Source: Anaerosacchariphilus polymeriproducens (GTDB lineage: Bacteria > Bacillota > Clostridia > Lachnospirales > Lachnospiraceae). Taken from it: 64,000 bases of DNA. Both the position numbers and the translations under genes were made by a program. The stretch covers positions 1-64,000 of the forward strand of contig NZ_QRCT01000051.1 of the NCBI RefSeq assembly GCF_003363435.1. The letters run 5' to 3'. Positions 17,065 through 28,088 of the stretch are shown here, piece after piece (within the stretch, counting starts at the first letter, position 1; every line of letters begins with the position of its first letter). The notes under the pieces are model-generated. The model saw only the letters and a program-made list of their open reading frames with translations, made no database searches and had not been told where the DNA came from.

Positions 17065-18378
17065 TTAATCCGTCAAAAATCCTTTATAATTACGTACCAG
17101 CATTTGAGACTCAATTTGTTTCAAAGTTTCTATAACAACTCCTACAATAATGATAATAGAGGTACCACCAAACGAGACATTCGCGCTATATACTCCATTG
17201 AAAAAGATAGGAATGACTGCAACGATAATTAATCCGACTGCACCAATAAATACAATATAATTCAATATCTTCGTCAAATAATCACTTGTCGGTTTACCCG
17301 GACGGATTCCCGGAATAAAACCACCCTGCTTTTTCATATTGTTAGCAACTTCTAATGGATTAAATGTTATTGATGTATAGAAATATGCAAATGCAATAAC
17401 CATAAGGATATAAAGAACTAGTCCCCACGAATTCTTCAGATTTTCGGGATCACACCAATTATTCTGCGTAAGCCCATCTAAGATAACCTTACTTAATCCG
17501 GAACCTTTTCCTTTACCAACAAAGCCAGCAATCATAACAGGAAACTGCAAAATAGACTGTGCAAAAATAATAGGAATAACGGACGCCGTATTAACTTTTA
17601 ACGGTATATGAGTTGATTGTCCTCCTACCATTTTTCTTCCTTGAACTTTTTTTGCATATTGAACCGGAATTCTTCTTTCTCCGCCTTGAAGAAAAATAAC
17701 AAATACAATCACCAAAAGTATAATAGCTAATATAATAGCAGCGGCAAGCATAGCAGGAGCAAACGCTTTTCCTTTTACAAATTGATTAAATAATTTAATC
17801 ATATCATCCGGAATACGTGAAACAATGTTAATCATCAATACGATTGAAATACCATTACCTACGCCCTTTTCTGTAATTCTTTCACCAACCCACATAAGGA
17901 AAGTGGAACCTGCAGTTAATGCTGTGGCTACTACCGCAATATACATAAATGTATTTCTTTCTAACAAATTTTGATTTCCAAAACCAACGCCCATTGCGAT
18001 TGATTCAACTAATGATAAACCAACAGCTAAATAACGGGTAAACTCATTGAGTTTCTTTCTACCATCTTCTCCCTCTTTTTGCATTTCCTCTAATTTGGGA
18101 ATCGCAATCGTAAGAAGCTGAATGATAATAGAGGATGTAATGTACGGTGTAATGCTTAATGCAAAAATGGACATATTCATTAACGAACCACCGGTGACAG
18201 CATCAAAAAAATTGAATGTGCCACCCTGGCTCGAGAACCATTCTGCAAAAACTTCACTCTTAACACCTGGTACAGGCAATTGCGCACCGATACGGATTAC
18301 AATTAGCATCAAAAACGTATATATAATTCTTTTTCTTATATCTTCAATTTTAAATGCATTTCTGAGTGTTTTTAGCAT
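17065..18378 (-). CDS. secY: Preprotein translocase subunit SecY
   Basis: SecY forms the protein-conducting channel in the cytoplasmic membrane. The 437-residue protein has ten membrane segments. Family landmarks are RIGAQLPVPGV in the first, GGSLMNMSIFALSITPYITSSIIIQLL, RRIPVQYAKKVQGRKMVGGQSTHIPLKVN, and GFIPGIRPGKPTSDYL followed by the C-terminal segments. Its start touches the rplO stop (1-bp overlap), so translation is coupled. Confidence 0.97.
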   Translation of the reverse strand: MLKTLRNAFKIEDIRKRIIYTFLMLIVIRIGAQLPVPGVKSEVFAEWFSSQGGTFNFFDAVTGGSLMNMSIFALSITPYITSSIIIQLLTIAIPKLEEMQKEGEDGRKKLNEFTRYLAVGLSLVESIAMGVGFGNQNLLERNTFMYIAVVATALTAGSTFLMWVGERITEKGVGNGISIVLMINIVSRIPDDMIKLFNQFVKGKAFAPAMLAAAIILAIILLVIVFVIFLQGGERRIPVQYAKKVQGRKMVGGQSTHIPLKVNTASVIPIIFAQSILQFPVMIAGFVGKGKGSGLSKVILDGLTQNNWCDPENLKNSWGLVLYILMVIAFAYFYTSITFNPLEVANNMKKQGGFIPGIRPGKPTSDYLTKILNYIVFIGAVGLIIVAVIPIFFNGVYSANVSFGGTSIIIIVGVVIETLKQIESQMLVRNYKGFLTD

Positions 18379-18818
18379 TAAATCACCTCAGCTTTTCCAC
18401 CAAGAGCTTCAATTTTTTCTTTTGCGCTAGCACTAAAAGCGTTCGCTTGTACTGTAAGCTTCTTAGTAAAATCACCGTTTCCAAGAATCTTAACACCATC
18501 TTTCGGATTGGTAACAATACCTGTTTCAATTAAAGTTGCAACTGAAACAACTGCATCATTATCGAATCTTTCAAGAGCATTTAAGTTAATTCCAACAATC
18601 GTTTTGGAATTTCTATTCGTAAATCCTCTTTTAGGAATTCTTCTATACAAAGGCATTTGTCCACCTTCAAAGCCTGGTCTTGTACCGCCTGAACGGGCTT
18701 TTTGACCTTTATGACCTTTTCCAGCTGTCTTACCATTTCCTGAACCATGTCCCCGACCTCTTCTGAAATTATCACTATGTTTTGAACCTTCAGCAGGTTT
18801 TAAGTTTGATAAGTCCAT
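18378..18818 (-). CDS. rplO: 50S ribosomal protein L15
   Basis: L15 (146 residues) has the Gly/Arg-rich N-terminal extension [35 protein letters not shown] that threads through 23S rRNA, and a globular C-terminal domain ending [31 protein letters not shown] is upstream of the ATG. It follows rpmD by 20 bp. Confidence 0.96.
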   Translation of the reverse strand: MDLSNLKPAEGSKHSDNFRRGRGHGSGNGKTAGKGHKGQKARSGGTRPGFEGGQMPLYRRIPKRGFTNRNSKTIVGINLNALERFDNDAVVSVATLIETGIVTNPKDGVKILGNGDFTKKLTVQANAFSASAKEKIEALGGKAEVI

Positions 18819-18838
18819 TGTGACACCTCCTTGTCTTT

Positions 18839-19021
18839 CTAGATTTCTTCTACTTTTACCATATGTCTAACTTGTTGAACCATACCCCTTACTGCTGCAT
18901 TATCAGGCATTTCAACTGTTTTATTTAATTTTCTTAACCCTAAAGCTTCTACCGTTTTTCTATTTTTAGGTACCGCTCCAATTGTAGATTTTATAAGTGT
19001 AATTCTTAATTTATCTGCCAT
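18839..19021 (-). CDS. rpmD: 50S ribosomal protein L30
   Basis: L30 (60 residues) starts [20 protein letters not shown], matching the bacterial family length. An upstream frame to 19078 overlaps rpsE and is not used, since GGAGGGTATTAAA precedes the ATG at 19021. It lies between rpsE and rplO. Confidence 0.95.
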   Translation of the reverse strand: MADKLRITLIKSTIGAVPKNRKTVEALGLRKLNKTVEMPDNAAVRGMVQQVRHMVKVEEI

Positions 19022-19034
19022 TTTAATACCCTCC

Positions 19035-19544
19035 TTATCCAAGTATCTCTGCAACAGATTTTCCACGTAATTTTGCAACTTCTTCAGGAGACTTTAATTG
19101 TCTTAATCCTTCGATTGTAGCAAGTACAACGTTTTGTTTGTTGTTTGATCCTAATGATTTTGTTCGGATATTTTGAATTCCTGCAAGTTCACAAACAGAA
19201 CGAGCCGGACCACCAGCGATAACACCGGTACCTTCTGGAGCTCTTTTTAATAATACAGATGCACCAGTAAATTTTCCGATAGTGTCATGAGTTATACTAT
19301 TATTATCATCTAATTTAACAGAAATAAGTTTTTTCATAGCATCTTCTTTTCCTTTACGAATTGCTTCAGGAATTTCCGTTGCTTTACCTAAACCTGCACC
19401 AACATGTCCGTTGCCATCACCAACAACGACTAAAGCTGTAAATCTAAAATTACGTCCACCTTTAACAACCTTAGTTACACGTTTTATTGATACTACTTTT
19501 TCTGTTAACTCTAATTGACTAGCATCAATGATTGTACGTTTCAT
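19035..19544 (-). CDS. rpsE: 30S ribosomal protein S5
   Basis: S5 (169 residues) helps decoding accuracy. The N-terminal double-stranded RNA-binding domain contains [33 protein letters not shown], and the C-terminal part has [37 protein letters not shown] precedes the ATG. It sits in the spc operon between rplR and rpmD. Confidence 0.97.
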   Translation of the reverse strand: MKRTIIDASQLELTEKVVSIKRVTKVVKGGRNFRFTALVVVGDGNGHVGAGLGKATEIPEAIRKGKEDAMKKLISVKLDDNNSITHDTIGKFTGASVLLKRAPEGTGVIAGGPARSVCELAGIQNIRTKSLGSNNKQNVVLATIEGLRQLKSPEEVAKLRGKSVAEILG

Positions 19545-19572
19545 GTGTTTTCCTCCATATAATTTTAATCTA

Positions 19573-19941
19573 TTAGAAGTCTAAGCCAGCTTCTCTGGCT
19601 GCTTCTGCTAATGCTTTTACTTTACCTTTGTAAATGAATCCGCCTCTGTCGAAAACGACTTCTTTAATACCTTTATCTAAAGCTTTTTTAGCAATTAAAG
19701 TACCTACATATGCTGCTGCATCAACGTTATTGGTTTTTTCTAATTCCGCTTTTACATCTTTCTCAAGTGTAGATGCTGAAACTAAAGTATTTCCAACTGT
19801 ATCGTCAATAATTTGAGCATACATATGATTATTGCTTCTAAACACTGCTAAACGAGGTCTTTCAGCAGTTCCGCTAAAACGATTACGAATCTTCAAGTGC
19901 TTTTTCGCACGAACTTCGCTTCTGGATTTTTTATTAATCAT
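19573..19941 (-). CDS. rplR: 50S ribosomal protein L18
   Basis: L18 (122 residues) binds 5S rRNA. It has the basic N-terminus [20 protein letters not shown] and the family stretch [24 protein letters not shown], and ends [38 protein letters not shown] is upstream. It follows rplF by 18 bp. Confidence 0.97.
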   Translation of the reverse strand: MINKKSRSEVRAKKHLKIRNRFSGTAERPRLAVFRSNNHMYAQIIDDTVGNTLVSASTLEKDVKAELEKTNNVDAAAYVGTLIAKKALDKGIKEVVFDRGGFIYKGKVKALAEAAREAGLDF

Positions 19942-19959
19942 CTTTTCACACGCTCCTTA

Positions 19960-20499
19960 TTATTTTTTACCAGTCTTACCAACTTTACGTCTAATAACTT
20001 CATCAGCATACTTAATACCTTTTCCTTTATATGGTTCAGGTCTTCTCTTATCTCTGATTTCCGCTGCGTATTGGCCAACTTTTTCTTTATCAATACCTTT
20101 GACAGTGATCTTATTTCCTTCTACAACTGCTTCTAAACCTTCTGGGTCTTGCATCTCTACCGGATGTGAATATCCTAAAGATAAAGTTAATTTTTTACCG
20201 GCTTTAGCTACCTTGTAACCTACACCATTAACTTCTAAAACTTTTTCATAACCATTTGTAACACCAACAATCATGTTATTTACTAATGTTCTTGTTAATC
20301 CATGTAAAGATTTCATTTTCTTTAAATCGTTTGGTCTAGAAACAATCACTTGCTCACCATCTAATTTAATTTCCATCTCTTTAGGTAAATCTCTTACAAG
20401 AGTCCCTTTTGGACCTTTCACAGTCACATGATTATTTTCTGCAATATCAACAGTTACACCTGCCGGTACTGCGATTGGCATTCTTCCTATACGTGACAT
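19960..20499 (-). CDS. rplF: 50S ribosomal protein L6
   Basis: L6 (179 residues) has two similar alpha/beta domains near the factor-binding site. It starts [19 protein letters not shown] and has [11 protein letters not shown], and the second domain ends with [22 protein letters not shown], the L6 signature. GGAGGTACGGGC lies upstream of the ATG. Confidence 0.97.
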   Translation of the reverse strand: MSRIGRMPIAVPAGVTVDIAENNHVTVKGPKGTLVRDLPKEMEIKLDGEQVIVSRPNDLKKMKSLHGLTRTLVNNMIVGVTNGYEKVLEVNGVGYKVAKAGKKLTLSLGYSHPVEMQDPEGLEAVVEGNKITVKGIDKEKVGQYAAEIRDKRRPEPYKGKGIKYADEVIRRKVGKTGKK

Positions 20500-20545
20500 G
20501 CCCGTACCTCCTATTTTGTTTTTTTATTAAATTGCTTTCGCAAAA

Positions 20546-20947
20546 TTACCATACGAATGCTAATACTTCTCCGCCAACTTCTAATTTTCTTGCATCTTTG
20601 TCTGTAACAATTCCTTTATTTGTTGAAATAATTGCAATTCCTAAACCACCAAGTACTTTTGGAAGTTCATCTTTACCAGCGTATACACGTAGACCTGGTT
20701 TGGAAATTCTCTTAAGTCCTGTAATAATCTTTTCATTTTTATCACTACCGTATTTCAAGGTAACACGGATTGTTTTGAATTCTCCATCTTCAACGATATC
20801 ATATTTTGAAATATAACCTTCGTTCAAAAGAATATCAGCGATTGCGACTTTCATTTTAGATGCCGGAACATCTACTGTATCATGTTTAGCAGTGTTTGCA
20901 TTACGAATTCTTGTAAGCATATCTGCGATTGGATCGCTCATTGTCAT
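20546..20947 (-). CDS. rpsH: 30S ribosomal protein S8
   Basis: S8 (133 residues) is a primary 16S rRNA binder. It begins [20 protein letters not shown] and ends [41 protein letters not shown] and [13 protein letters not shown] match the family. GGAGGCAACATAA fits the first ATG; a start two codons later is possible. Confidence 0.96.
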   Translation of the reverse strand: MTMSDPIADMLTRIRNANTAKHDTVDVPASKMKVAIADILLNEGYISKYDIVEDGEFKTIRVTLKYGSDKNEKIITGLKRISKPGLRVYAGKDELPKVLGGLGIAIISTNKGIVTDKDARKLEVGGEVLAFVW

Positions 20948-20967
20948 TTATGTTGCCTCCTTCCTTA

Positions 20968-21153
20968 TTACCAGCTTGCCTTTTTAACACCTGGTATTTG
21001 TCCTTTATATGCTAATTCACGAAAACATATTCTACAGATTCCGTACTTTCTTAAGTAAGCATGTGGACGACCACAAATTTTACAACGATTATATTCTCTT
21101 GTAGAGAATTTTTGTTTACGTTGTTGTTTCACTTTCATTGCTGTTTTAGCCAT
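20968..21153 (-). CDS. rpsN: 30S ribosomal protein S14 type Z
   Basis: This is the short zinc-binding S14 (61 residues). Four Cys form the zinc site in [20 protein letters not shown]. The sequence ends [17 protein letters not shown], as in other Firmicutes. GGAGGGAAAAGTTTC lies before the ATG. It is between rplE and rpsH. Confidence 0.96.
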   Translation of the reverse strand: MAKTAMKVKQQRKQKFSTREYNRCKICGRPHAYLRKYGICRICFRELAYKGQIPGVKKASW

Positions 21154-21171
21154 GAAACTTTTCCCTCCTAT

Positions 21172-21711
21172 CTATTTTGTAAACGGCATATTGAATAATG
21201 TCAATAATTCACGAGCTTCTTCATCTGTTTTAGCAGTTGTAACAAAAATTACATCCATACCTCTTACTTTATCTATTTTATCATACTCGATTTCAGGGAA
21301 AATCACTTGCTCTTTAATTCCTAATGCATAGTTGCCTCTACCATCAAATGCGTTCGGATTCACACCTCTGAAGTCACGTACACGTGGTAATGCCAAATTA
21401 ATTAAGCGATCCACAAATTCGTACATTTTCTTTCCTCTAAGTGTAACTTTACATCCAATTGGCATTCCTTCTCTAATTTTAAAGTTAGCCACGGAGTTTT
21501 TCGCTCTTGTAACAACAACTTTTTGACCTGTAATAATTTCTAAGTCTTTTACAGCTGCATCTAAAATCTTAGCATTTTCTTTTGCTTCACCAACACCCAT
21601 ATTGATAACAACTTTCTCAAGTTTTGGTACTTCCATAGCATTTTTATATCCAAATTTTTTAATTAAAGCTTCTTTCACTTCATTTTGATAAGCTTCTTTA
21701 AGTCTACTCAA
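21172..21711 (-). CDS. rplE: 50S ribosomal protein L5
   Basis: L5 (179 residues) binds 5S rRNA and contacts P-site tRNA. Family parts visible are [68 protein letters not shown] and [31 protein letters not shown] is upstream of the ATG. It follows rplX by 23 bp. Confidence 0.97.
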   Translation of the reverse strand: MSRLKEAYQNEVKEALIKKFGYKNAMEVPKLEKVVINMGVGEAKENAKILDAAVKDLEIITGQKVVVTRAKNSVANFKIREGMPIGCKVTLRGKKMYEFVDRLINLALPRVRDFRGVNPNAFDGRGNYALGIKEQVIFPEIEYDKIDKVRGMDVIFVTTAKTDEEARELLTLFNMPFTK

Positions 21712-21734
21712 CTTGCAAACCTCCTTTCTTCAAA

Positions 21735-22046
21735 TTAATCTATTGCTTCACCGGTTGATTTTGCAAAACGTACTTTCTTATCTCCATCCATCTTAAATCC
21801 CACTCTGGTAGGTTTTCCTTTATGAAGATACATTACGTTTGAAATATCTATAGGTCCTTCTTGATGTACAATTCCACCGTTTTGATTAGACATACTTGGC
21901 TTTGTATGCTTTTTAATCATATTAAGACCTTCAACTAAAACCGTATTGTTCTTTTTATTTACAACAATTACTTTACCTTCTTTATCTTTGTCTTTACCGG
22001 TAATTACCTTAACAGTATCACCTTTTTTGATTTTCATAGTTGACAT
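21735..22046 (-). CDS. rplX: 50S ribosomal protein L24
   Basis: L24 (103 residues) is an assembly initiator with a KOW motif: [22 protein letters not shown]. It continues with [14 protein letters not shown] and ends with [25 protein letters not shown] lies before the ATG; Met4 is a possible alternative. It is 12 bp after rplN. Confidence 0.96.
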   Translation of the reverse strand: MSTMKIKKGDTVKVITGKDKDKEGKVIVVNKKNNTVLVEGLNMIKKHTKPSMSNQNGGIVHQEGPIDISNVMYLHKGKPTRVGFKMDGDKKVRFAKSTGEAID

Positions 22047-22058
22047 CTAGGCACCTCC

Positions 22059-22427
22059 TTATAATACTTCTGGAGCCAAGGAAACAATTTTCATAAATTG
22101 TTTTTCACGAAGCTCACGAGCTACTGGTCCAAAAATACGAGTTCCTCTTGGATTATTATCATCTTTAATAACTACAGCAGCGTTTTCATCAAATTTTATA
22201 TAAGAACCATCTTTACGACGAGCACCTTTTTTTGTACGTACAACTACAGCTTTCACAACATCACCTTTTTTTACAACGCCACCTGGTGTTGCATCTTTGA
22301 CAGTAGCTACGATGATGTCTCCAATACTAGCATATCTTCTAGTTGAACCACCAAGTACACGGATACAAAGTAACTCTTTTGCACCTGTATTGTCAGCAAC
22401 TTTAAGTCTACTTTCTTGTTGTATCAT
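22059..22427 (-). CDS. rplN: 50S ribosomal protein L14
   Basis: L14 (122 residues) begins [20 protein letters not shown] and shows [44 protein letters not shown] and [28 protein letters not shown] at its end. It lies at the 30S interface. GGAGGTCTATTGGC precedes the ATG. Confidence 0.97.
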   Translation of the reverse strand: MIQQESRLKVADNTGAKELLCIRVLGGSTRRYASIGDIIVATVKDATPGGVVKKGDVVKAVVVRTKKGARRKDGSYIKFDENAAVVIKDDNNPRGTRIFGPVARELREKQFMKIVSLAPEVL

Positions 22428-22445
22428 GCCAATAGACCTCCTTTA

Positions 22446-22700
22446 TTATTTTGCTCTTTCCATGATTTGTACAAGTCTCCATCTTTTATCTTTAGATAAA
22501 GGTCTTGTTTCCATTACTTTAACGATATCACCGATGTTACAGTCATTGTTTTCATCATGAGCTTTCAGCTTGTAAGTTCTCTTCATAATCTTATTATAAA
22601 GTGGATGCTTTACATGATCTTCAACAGCAACAACGATAGTTTTTTGCATTTTATTGCTTACAACTTTACCTGTACGTGTTTTTCTTAAATTTCTTTCCAC
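22446..22700 (-). CDS. rpsQ: 30S ribosomal protein S17
   Basis: S17 (84 residues) is an OB-fold 16S rRNA binder. It has [43 protein letters not shown] and [33 protein letters not shown] lies upstream of the ATG. It follows rpmC by 37 bp. Confidence 0.96.
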   Translation of the reverse strand: MERNLRKTRTGKVVSNKMQKTIVVAVEDHVKHPLYNKIMKRTYKLKAHDENNDCNIGDIVKVMETRPLSKDKRWRLVQIMERAK

Positions 22701-22737
22701 GATATTACTCCTTTCATTTCGTTTAAGCGGAGTTTAT

Positions 22738-22947
22738 TTACTCAGCAGCCCTTGCTTTTTCCGTGATAATTGTCTGGATTCTAGCAATATTTTTTCTAAC
22801 TTCTTTAATTCTACTTGTATTATCCAATTGATTTGTTGCATTCTGGAATCTTAGATTGAAAAGTTCCTTTTTAGCAGCTACTAACTCTTCTGTTAATTCT
22901 GCAGCTGATTTTGTATTTAAATCTTCTACATACTTATTAGTTTTCAT
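22738..22947 (-). CDS. rpmC: 50S ribosomal protein L29
   Basis: L29 (69 residues from the ATG at 22947) is a two-helix protein near the exit tunnel. It has the core [23 protein letters not shown] and [18 protein letters not shown]. An in-frame GTG at 22956 would add three residues. The start overlaps the rplP end by 11 bp, suggesting coupled translation. Confidence 0.95.
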   Translation of the reverse strand: MKTNKYVEDLNTKSAAELTEELVAAKKELFNLRFQNATNQLDNTSRIKEVRKNIARIQTIITEKARAAE

Positions 22948-23374
22948 TTGCTTCACCGCCTTCTAAATCTTCACGAGAAACAATCTTACATTTACATGGC
23001 AATTTATGAACTGCAAGACGTAACGCTTCTCTGGCTGTTTCTTCCGGAACTCCGGAGATTTCAAACATAACACGACCTGGCTTCACTACAGCAACCCAGT
23101 ATTCAAGTGTTCCTTTACCAGAACCCATACGTGTTTCAGCCGGTTTTGTAGTTACTGGTTTATCTGGGAAAATTTTAATCCATACTTTACCGCCACGTTT
23201 GATATAACGAGTCATAGCAATACGGGCAGCTTCTATCTGGTTTGATTTGATCCAGCATGGCTCCATAGCGACAATACCGAATTCACCATTTGAAATTTTA
23301 TTTCCTCTTAACGCCTTTCCACGCATACTGCCACGGAATTGTTTACGACGTTTTACTCTTTTTGGCATTAACAT
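22937..23374 (-). CDS. rplP: 50S ribosomal protein L16
   Basis: L16 (145 residues) organises the A-site region. It begins [20 protein letters not shown] and contains [28 protein letters not shown] and [22 protein letters not shown]. Its ATG overlaps the rpsC stop as TAATG. The C-terminus has a short acidic extension. Confidence 0.97.
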   Translation of the reverse strand: MLMPKRVKRRKQFRGSMRGKALRGNKISNGEFGIVAMEPCWIKSNQIEAARIAMTRYIKRGGKVWIKIFPDKPVTTKPAETRMGSGKGTLEYWVAVVKPGRVMFEISGVPEETAREALRLAVHKLPCKCKIVSREDLEGGEANEN

Positions 23375-24033
23375 TATTTATCGCTCCCTTCCTTAACTGT
23401 TTCTTTTGTTGGAAGAACTTCGCCTTTGTAAATCCAAACTTTAACGCCTAATTTACCATAAGTTGTGTCTGCTTCAGCAAAACCATATTCAATATCAGCT
23501 CTAAGTGTCTGTAATGGAATTGTTCCTTCACTATAGAACTCTGTACGAGCCATATCCGCTCCGCCAAGACGTCCTGAAACTGATGTTTTAATTCCTAAAG
23601 CACCGGATTTCATTGTTCTTGCCATTGTAGATTTCATTGCTCTTCTAAAAGATATACGATTTTCTAATTGTAATGCGATATTTTCAGCTACTAATTGAGC
23701 ATCTTTATCTGGTCTTTTCACTTCTTTAATGTCTACAACTAACTTTTTATCAACAATTTTTTGAAGCTCTTTTTTTACTCTTTCAATCTCAGAGCCACCT
23801 TTACCGATTACTACACCCGGTTTAGCTGTATATATAATAATTTTAACTCTATCAGATGCTCTTTCAATCTCTATTTTGGAAACACCTGCACTATACAATC
23901 TGTTCTTAAGGAATTTTCTAATATTGTAATCTTCTACTAAATAATCTGCAAAATCAGCTTCCGCATACCATTTTGAGTCCCAATCTTTAATAATTCCGAC
24001 TCTTAAGCCATGAGGATTCACTTTTTGTCCCAT
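23374..24033 (-). CDS. rpsC: 30S ribosomal protein S3
   Basis: S3 (219 residues) helps form the mRNA entry channel. It begins [20 protein letters not shown]. The KH domain has the GxxG loop in [19 protein letters not shown], and the C-terminal domain includes [28 protein letters not shown] and [14 protein letters not shown]. The stop overlaps the rplP start. Confidence 0.97.
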   Translation of the reverse strand: MGQKVNPHGLRVGIIKDWDSKWYAEADFADYLVEDYNIRKFLKNRLYSAGVSKIEIERASDRVKIIIYTAKPGVVIGKGGSEIERVKKELQKIVDKKLVVDIKEVKRPDKDAQLVAENIALQLENRISFRRAMKSTMARTMKSGALGIKTSVSGRLGGADMARTEFYSEGTIPLQTLRADIEYGFAEADTTYGKLGVKVWIYKGEVLPTKETVKEGSDK

Positions 24034-24044
24034 GTTTGCCCTCC

Positions 24045-24431
24045 TTATCTTTCATTCAACACAATAGTAATATGGCTCATTCTCTTTTCGATTCTATAAG
24101 CTCTACCCTGTGCTCTTGGTCTGATTCTTTTCATTGTAGGTCCTTTATTCGCATAACATTCCTCAATATAAAGATTTTCTACGTTCATTCCATTGTTATT
24201 TTCTGCATTTGCAATTGCAGATTTTAATAATTTCTCTATTAAGCTTGATGCATATCTAGGATTGTAAGCTAAAATACCAAGTGCTTGTGTTACACTTTTG
24301 CCTCTAATTGCATCTAACACGAAACAAGCTTTTTGAACTGATACTCTTGCATATGACAATTTTGCAGATGGTCTTGTATCAACATTTTCATTTCTTTGTC
24401 TTTTTATCTGAGATCTATGTCCCTTTGCCAT
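24045..24431 (-). CDS. rplV: 50S ribosomal protein L22
   Basis: L22 (128 residues) has a globular part near the exit and a long loop reaching into the tunnel. Conserved regions are [23 protein letters not shown] and the hairpin [22 protein letters not shown], close to the C-terminus [22 protein letters not shown] lies upstream of the ATG. Confidence 0.96.
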   Translation of the reverse strand: MAKGHRSQIKRQRNENVDTRPSAKLSYARVSVQKACFVLDAIRGKSVTQALGILAYNPRYASSLIEKLLKSAIANAENNNGMNVENLYIEECYANKGPTMKRIRPRAQGRAYRIEKRMSHITIVLNER

Positions 24432-24457
24432 GAATGAAACCTCCTTTCAAATATCAA

Positions 24458-24739
24458 CTAACGAACTCTTGATTTCTTTTCGTCTTTTCCATGTCCTCTA
24501 TATGTTCTTGTAGCAACAAATTCTCCTAATTTGTGTCCAACCATATCTTCTGTCACATATACCGGAACATGTTTTCTTCCATCATGAACTGCGATTGTAT
24601 GTCCAACCATTTGTGGGAATATTGTTGAACGGCGAGACCAAGTTTTAATCACTTGTTTTGCCCCGGATTCGTTCATTGCATCTATTTTCTTTAATAAGCT
24701 GCTATCTGCAAATGGTCCTTTTTTTAGTGAACGAGCCAT
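24458..24739 (-). CDS. rpsS: 30S ribosomal protein S19
   Basis: S19 (93 residues) is in the head of the 30S subunit. It starts [19 protein letters not shown] and has [43 protein letters not shown]. The tail ends [13 protein letters not shown]. It starts 11 bp after rplB with GGAGGTAG upstream. Confidence 0.97.
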   Translation of the reverse strand: MARSLKKGPFADSSLLKKIDAMNESGAKQVIKTWSRRSTIFPQMVGHTIAVHDGRKHVPVYVTEDMVGHKLGEFVATRTYRGHGKDEKKSRVR

Positions 24740-24750
24740 AATCTACCTCC

Positions 24751-25593
24751 TTATTTGATTGCTTTTCCATCTCTTCTTCTTACGATCAATTTATTGGATT
24801 TTTTGTGTTTCTTTCTTGTCTTCAAGCCAAGAGCAGGTTTACCCCAAGGTGTACATGGACCCGGTCTACCAATTCCTGTCTTACCTTCACCACCACCATG
24901 TGGATGGTCATTAGGATTCATAACAGAACCACGAACGGTAGGTCTGATACCCATGTTACGCTTACGTCCGGCTTTACCAATATTAATAAGATTATGATCT
25001 GTGTTTCCAACAACACCGATAGTAGCTCTGCAAATGATTTGAACCATTCTCATTTCTCCAGAAGGTAAACGAAGTGTAGCATATTTTCCTTCTTTCGCCA
25101 TTAACTGTGCACTGTTTCCAGCTGAACGAACTAATTGTCCACCTCTGCCCGGATATAATTCAATATTATGCACTTGAGTACCAACAGGTATTTCAGATAA
25201 TGGTAAGCAATTTCCAACTTTGATTTCAGCTGTTGGTCCACTTACAACTTTCATTCCATCTGTTAATCCTTCTGGTGCCAAGATATATGCTTTTTGGCCA
25301 TCAGCATAACAGATAAGAGCAATATTAGCAGTTCTGTTTGGATCATATTCGATACCAACTACAGTTGCCGGAATACCGTCTCTTCTTCTTTTGAAATCTA
25401 TAAGTCTATATTTTCTTCTTGATCCACCTCCGCGGTGTCTTACAGTAATTTTACCTTGATTGTTACGACCGGAATTTTTATTTAATGATACACATAAAGA
25501 TTTCTCTGGAGTATCTTTTGTAACTTCTGAGAAATCAGAACCAGTCATATGTCTTCTGGAAGGTGTATATGGGTTATATGTTTTAATTCCCAT
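24751..25593 (-). CDS. rplB: 50S ribosomal protein L2
   Basis: L2 (280 residues from the ATG at 25593) is a core protein near the peptidyl transferase centre. It begins [17 protein letters not shown] and has [22 protein letters not shown], the His-containing [13 protein letters not shown] motif and [16 protein letters not shown] frame extension of 32 codons upstream lacks family similarity; GAAAGGAGAAAGACA sets the start. A 106-bp spacer separates it from rplW. Confidence 0.97.
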   Translation of the reverse strand: MGIKTYNPYTPSRRHMTGSDFSEVTKDTPEKSLCVSLNKNSGRNNQGKITVRHRGGGSRRKYRLIDFKRRRDGIPATVVGIEYDPNRTANIALICYADGQKAYILAPEGLTDGMKVVSGPTAEIKVGNCLPLSEIPVGTQVHNIELYPGRGGQLVRSAGNSAQLMAKEGKYATLRLPSGEMRMVQIICRATIGVVGNTDHNLINIGKAGRKRNMGIRPTVRGSVMNPNDHPHGGGEGKTGIGRPGPCTPWGKPALGLKTRKKHKKSNKLIVRRRDGKAIK

Positions 25594-25699
25594 TGTCTTT
25601 CTCCTTTCATTTATCCATAATTTATCATCACGCTTTTGTTGCGTATAAACAGGGTCCGTTGAAAGCTCTGCCTGTGCATTGCTTATCAATCGCTAAATC

Positions 25700-25999
25700 T
25701 TATAACCCTTCAAAAATTTCAATATCAGCACTTTCCGCTGTTAATTGAACAATGGCTTTTTTGGTTTTTGCTGTTCTGCCAAATACATTTCCACGTCTTT
25801 TCTTTTTACCATCTAAATTCATGGTATTTACGTTTGCCACTTTTGTACCTGCAAACATTTTTTCAACTGCCTCTTTGATTTGAGTTTTATTTGCTTCTGG
25901 ATGAACTAAGAATGTATATTTCTTTTCTCCCATCGAACTCATACTTTTTTCAGTAATAACTGGTTTGAGGATTACATCATAATATTGAATATTAGCCAT
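25700..25999 (-). CDS. rplW: 50S ribosomal protein L23
   Basis: L23 (99 residues) lies at the exit-tunnel rim and docks trigger factor and SRP. It has [41 protein letters not shown] and [14 protein letters not shown]. Its start overlaps the rplD stop by one base. Confidence 0.96.
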   Translation of the reverse strand: MANIQYYDVILKPVITEKSMSSMGEKKYTFLVHPEANKTQIKEAVEKMFAGTKVANVNTMNLDGKKKRRGNVFGRTAKTKKAIVQLTAESADIEIFEGL

Positions 26000-26622
26000 T
26001 ACGCATACACCTCCTCAATTTTTGCTACAGCATCTTTCGTTACGATTACTGTATTATTGTTCAGTATATCATAAACATTGATTGTATTTGTTAATGCTGT
26101 TTTAACTGTAGGAATATTTCTTGCTGACAAAACAACATTTTGATTGTTTTCATTTAATACAACTAAAGCTTTTTTATTAACTTTTAAATTATCTAATACA
26201 GATTGGAAATTCTTAGTTTTAATTTCATCAAATTTCAACTCATCGATAACGATAAATTTTTGTTCATTTACTTTAGATGTTAATGCAGATTTAAGAGCTG
26301 CTCTCTTTTCTTTCTTATTTAATTTATAAGAATAATCTCTTGGTACCGGAGCAAATACTACTCCACCACCTGTCCATTGTGGAGCTCTGATAGAACCTTG
26401 TCTTGCATGACCTGTTCCTTTTTGTCTCCATGGTTTTCTTCCACCGCCACGAACTTCTGCACGAGTTTTTGCTTTCTGAGTTCCCTGACGTTTATTTGCA
26501 AGTTGTTGAACAACAGCCATGTGTACTAAGTGCTCATTTACTTCAACACCAAATATAGCATCATTAAGCTCAATTGTTCCAACTTCTTTGCCTTCCATAT
26601 TGTAAACAGATACGTTTGCCAT
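25999..26622 (-). CDS. rplD: 50S ribosomal protein L4
   Basis: L4 (207 residues) has an extended loop in the exit tunnel: [26 protein letters not shown] at about 54-79. The C-terminal globular part includes [14 protein letters not shown] and a late [21 protein letters not shown]. In some bacteria L4 represses its own operon; here a long leader lies upstream of rpsJ. GGAGGAACACACAG precedes the ATG. Confidence 0.96.
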   Translation of the reverse strand: MANVSVYNMEGKEVGTIELNDAIFGVEVNEHLVHMAVVQQLANKRQGTQKAKTRAEVRGGGRKPWRQKGTGHARQGSIRAPQWTGGGVVFAPVPRDYSYKLNKKEKRAALKSALTSKVNEQKFIVIDELKFDEIKTKNFQSVLDNLKVNKKALVVLNENNQNVVLSARNIPTVKTALTNTINVYDILNNNTVIVTKDAVAKIEEVYA

Positions 26623-26651
26623 CTGTGTGTTCCTCCTTTCCTATAAATGCA

Positions 26652-27287
26652 CTATTTTGCCGCTTTTACTGATTCTTTAATTGTTACTAATGATTTCTTA
26701 GGTCCTGGTACAGCACCTTTAACTAATAACAAGTTATTTTCAGCATCTACTTTTACTACTTCTAAGTTTTGGATCGTAATCTTCTTGTTACCCATTTGTC
26801 CAGGCATTTTTTTACCTTTGAACACTTTACTTGGATCAGAAGCAGCTCCGTTAGAACCAGCATGACGATGGAACTTTGAACCGTGAGTCATAGGTCCTCT
26901 TGATTGTCCATGTCTCTTAATAGCGCCTTGGAAACCTTTACCTTTTGAAATTGCTGTTGCATCAATCTTATCGCCTTCAGCAAAGATTTCAACTTTAATT
27001 TCATCTGCCACATTATATTCTGCAGCATTATCCAATTTGAATTCTCTTAAGAATCTTTTGTAAGCGACACCTGCTTTATCAAATTGTCCTTTTCTTGGTT
27101 TGTTAACTAATTTTTCTCTTTTGTCTCCAAAACCAATTTGAATTGCTTCGTAACCGTCATTTTCTGCTGTTTTCACTTGTGTTACTACACATGGACCAGC
27201 TTGAAGTACAGTTACAGGAGTTAACACTCCATTTTCATTGAAGATTTGAGTCATTCCTACTTTTGTAGCTAAAATTGCTTTCTTCAT
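26652..27287 (-). CDS. rplC: 50S ribosomal protein L3
   Basis: L3 (211 residues from the ATG at 27287) begins [20 protein letters not shown] and carries [34 protein letters not shown], the loop reaching the peptidyl transferase centre. AGGAGGTAAAGAA sets the start; the longer frame to 27332 has no support. A 164-bp spacer separates it from rpsJ, longer than usual. Confidence 0.96.
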   Translation of the reverse strand: MKKAILATKVGMTQIFNENGVLTPVTVLQAGPCVVTQVKTAENDGYEAIQIGFGDKREKLVNKPRKGQFDKAGVAYKRFLREFKLDNAAEYNVADEIKVEIFAEGDKIDATAISKGKGFQGAIKRHGQSRGPMTHGSKFHRHAGSNGAASDPSKVFKGKKMPGQMGNKKITIQNLEVVKVDAENNLLLVKGAVPGPKKSLVTIKESVKAAK

Positions 27288-27451
27288 TTCTTTACCTCCT
27301 GTTTTCCTACAGCGGATTACACTTTCATGCAATCATCCTAGAACAGTCAATATAAGTGGGATGCAACTCTATCGTTAACACTACTTCTATATTAACCTTA
27401 TTAAGGATTACTCTGTCTGCTTAGTATTACTTAATAATAACTAAATTTGCT

Positions 27452-27769
27452 CTACTTTTGTTTCATTTTGATATCAATGTATACACCAGCGGGCATTTCT
27501 AATCTAGATAATGCATCAACCGTTTTTTGTGTTGGTGTAATGATGTCAATAAGTCTCTTATGAGTTCTTTGTTCGAACTGCTCTCTGGAATCTTTGTACT
27601 TGTGTACAGCTCTAAGAATTGTTACTACTTCTTTCTTAGTAGGTAGTGGTACAGGTCCACTCACCTGTGATCCGTTCTTTTTCACAGTTTCAATGATTTT
27701 CTTAGCTGATGCATCGATTAATTGATGATCATAAGCTTTTAATGTGATTCTCATTACTTGACTTGCCAT
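27452..27769 (-). CDS. rpsJ: 30S ribosomal protein S10
   Basis: S10 (105 residues) is the first gene of the superoperon; it also serves as NusE in transcription antitermination. It shows [59 protein letters not shown] and [31 protein letters not shown] lies upstream of the ATG. A 220-nt structured leader and a promoter precede it. Confidence 0.97.
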   Translation of the reverse strand: MASQVMRITLKAYDHQLIDASAKKIIETVKKNGSQVSGPVPLPTKKEVVTILRAVHKYKDSREQFEQRTHKRLIDIITPTQKTVDALSRLEMPAGVYIDIKMKQK

Positions 27770-27995
27770 AAAAAAAGTCGCCTCCTTTTCGCACTTAATA
27801 TCAGTACGACAAGCGGTGACTGTACACTCTCCCGTGTGTATCGCAAAATGTTCACACGTTGTTTCTACTTATTTTCGTAGACCGTTTATTTTGTACAGTG
27901 ACTTGTCGCCAGTTTCATAACTTGACATTCGCTCCACGGAAAACCTACCCCCAACGGTAGCAACCTCACGCTTCGCAGCTATCATGCCACAGCAA
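27770..27995 (-). promoter_or_regulatory. Structured leader of the S10 operon
   Basis: A three-way-junction fold is visible. The closing helix is CGACAAG (27807-27813) with CTTGTCG (27902-27908), continued by ACTGTACA (27819-27826) with TGTACAGT (27892-27899). Inside lie hairpins CGTGTG/CACACG (27833-27838, 27853-27858) and CTAC/GTAG (27865-27868, 27877-27880). Further upstream CTACC/GGTAG forms another hairpin (27946-27961). The leader probably mediates feedback by a ribosomal protein; which one is unknown. Confidence 0.65.
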
Positions 27996-28000
27996 AAATA

Positions 28001-28029
28001 AGTATACACGGTTTCGTTTGATATTTCAA
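28001..28029 (-). promoter_or_regulatory. Promoter of the S10 operon
   Basis: On the minus strand TTGAAA (28029-28024) and TATACT (28006-28001) with a 17-nt spacer. It is the only clear promoter between the superoperon and the candidate RNA gene upstream. Confidence 0.75.
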
Positions 28030-28088
28030 GTAGTTTTTATGTTTTTGTGTATTTTTTTTGATACAAGCCCATTTTATCAAAAATTTAA

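Noticed and set aside
24755-25068. Plus-strand frames opposite rplB
   Set aside because: Antisense shadows of a highly conserved gene with no RBS.
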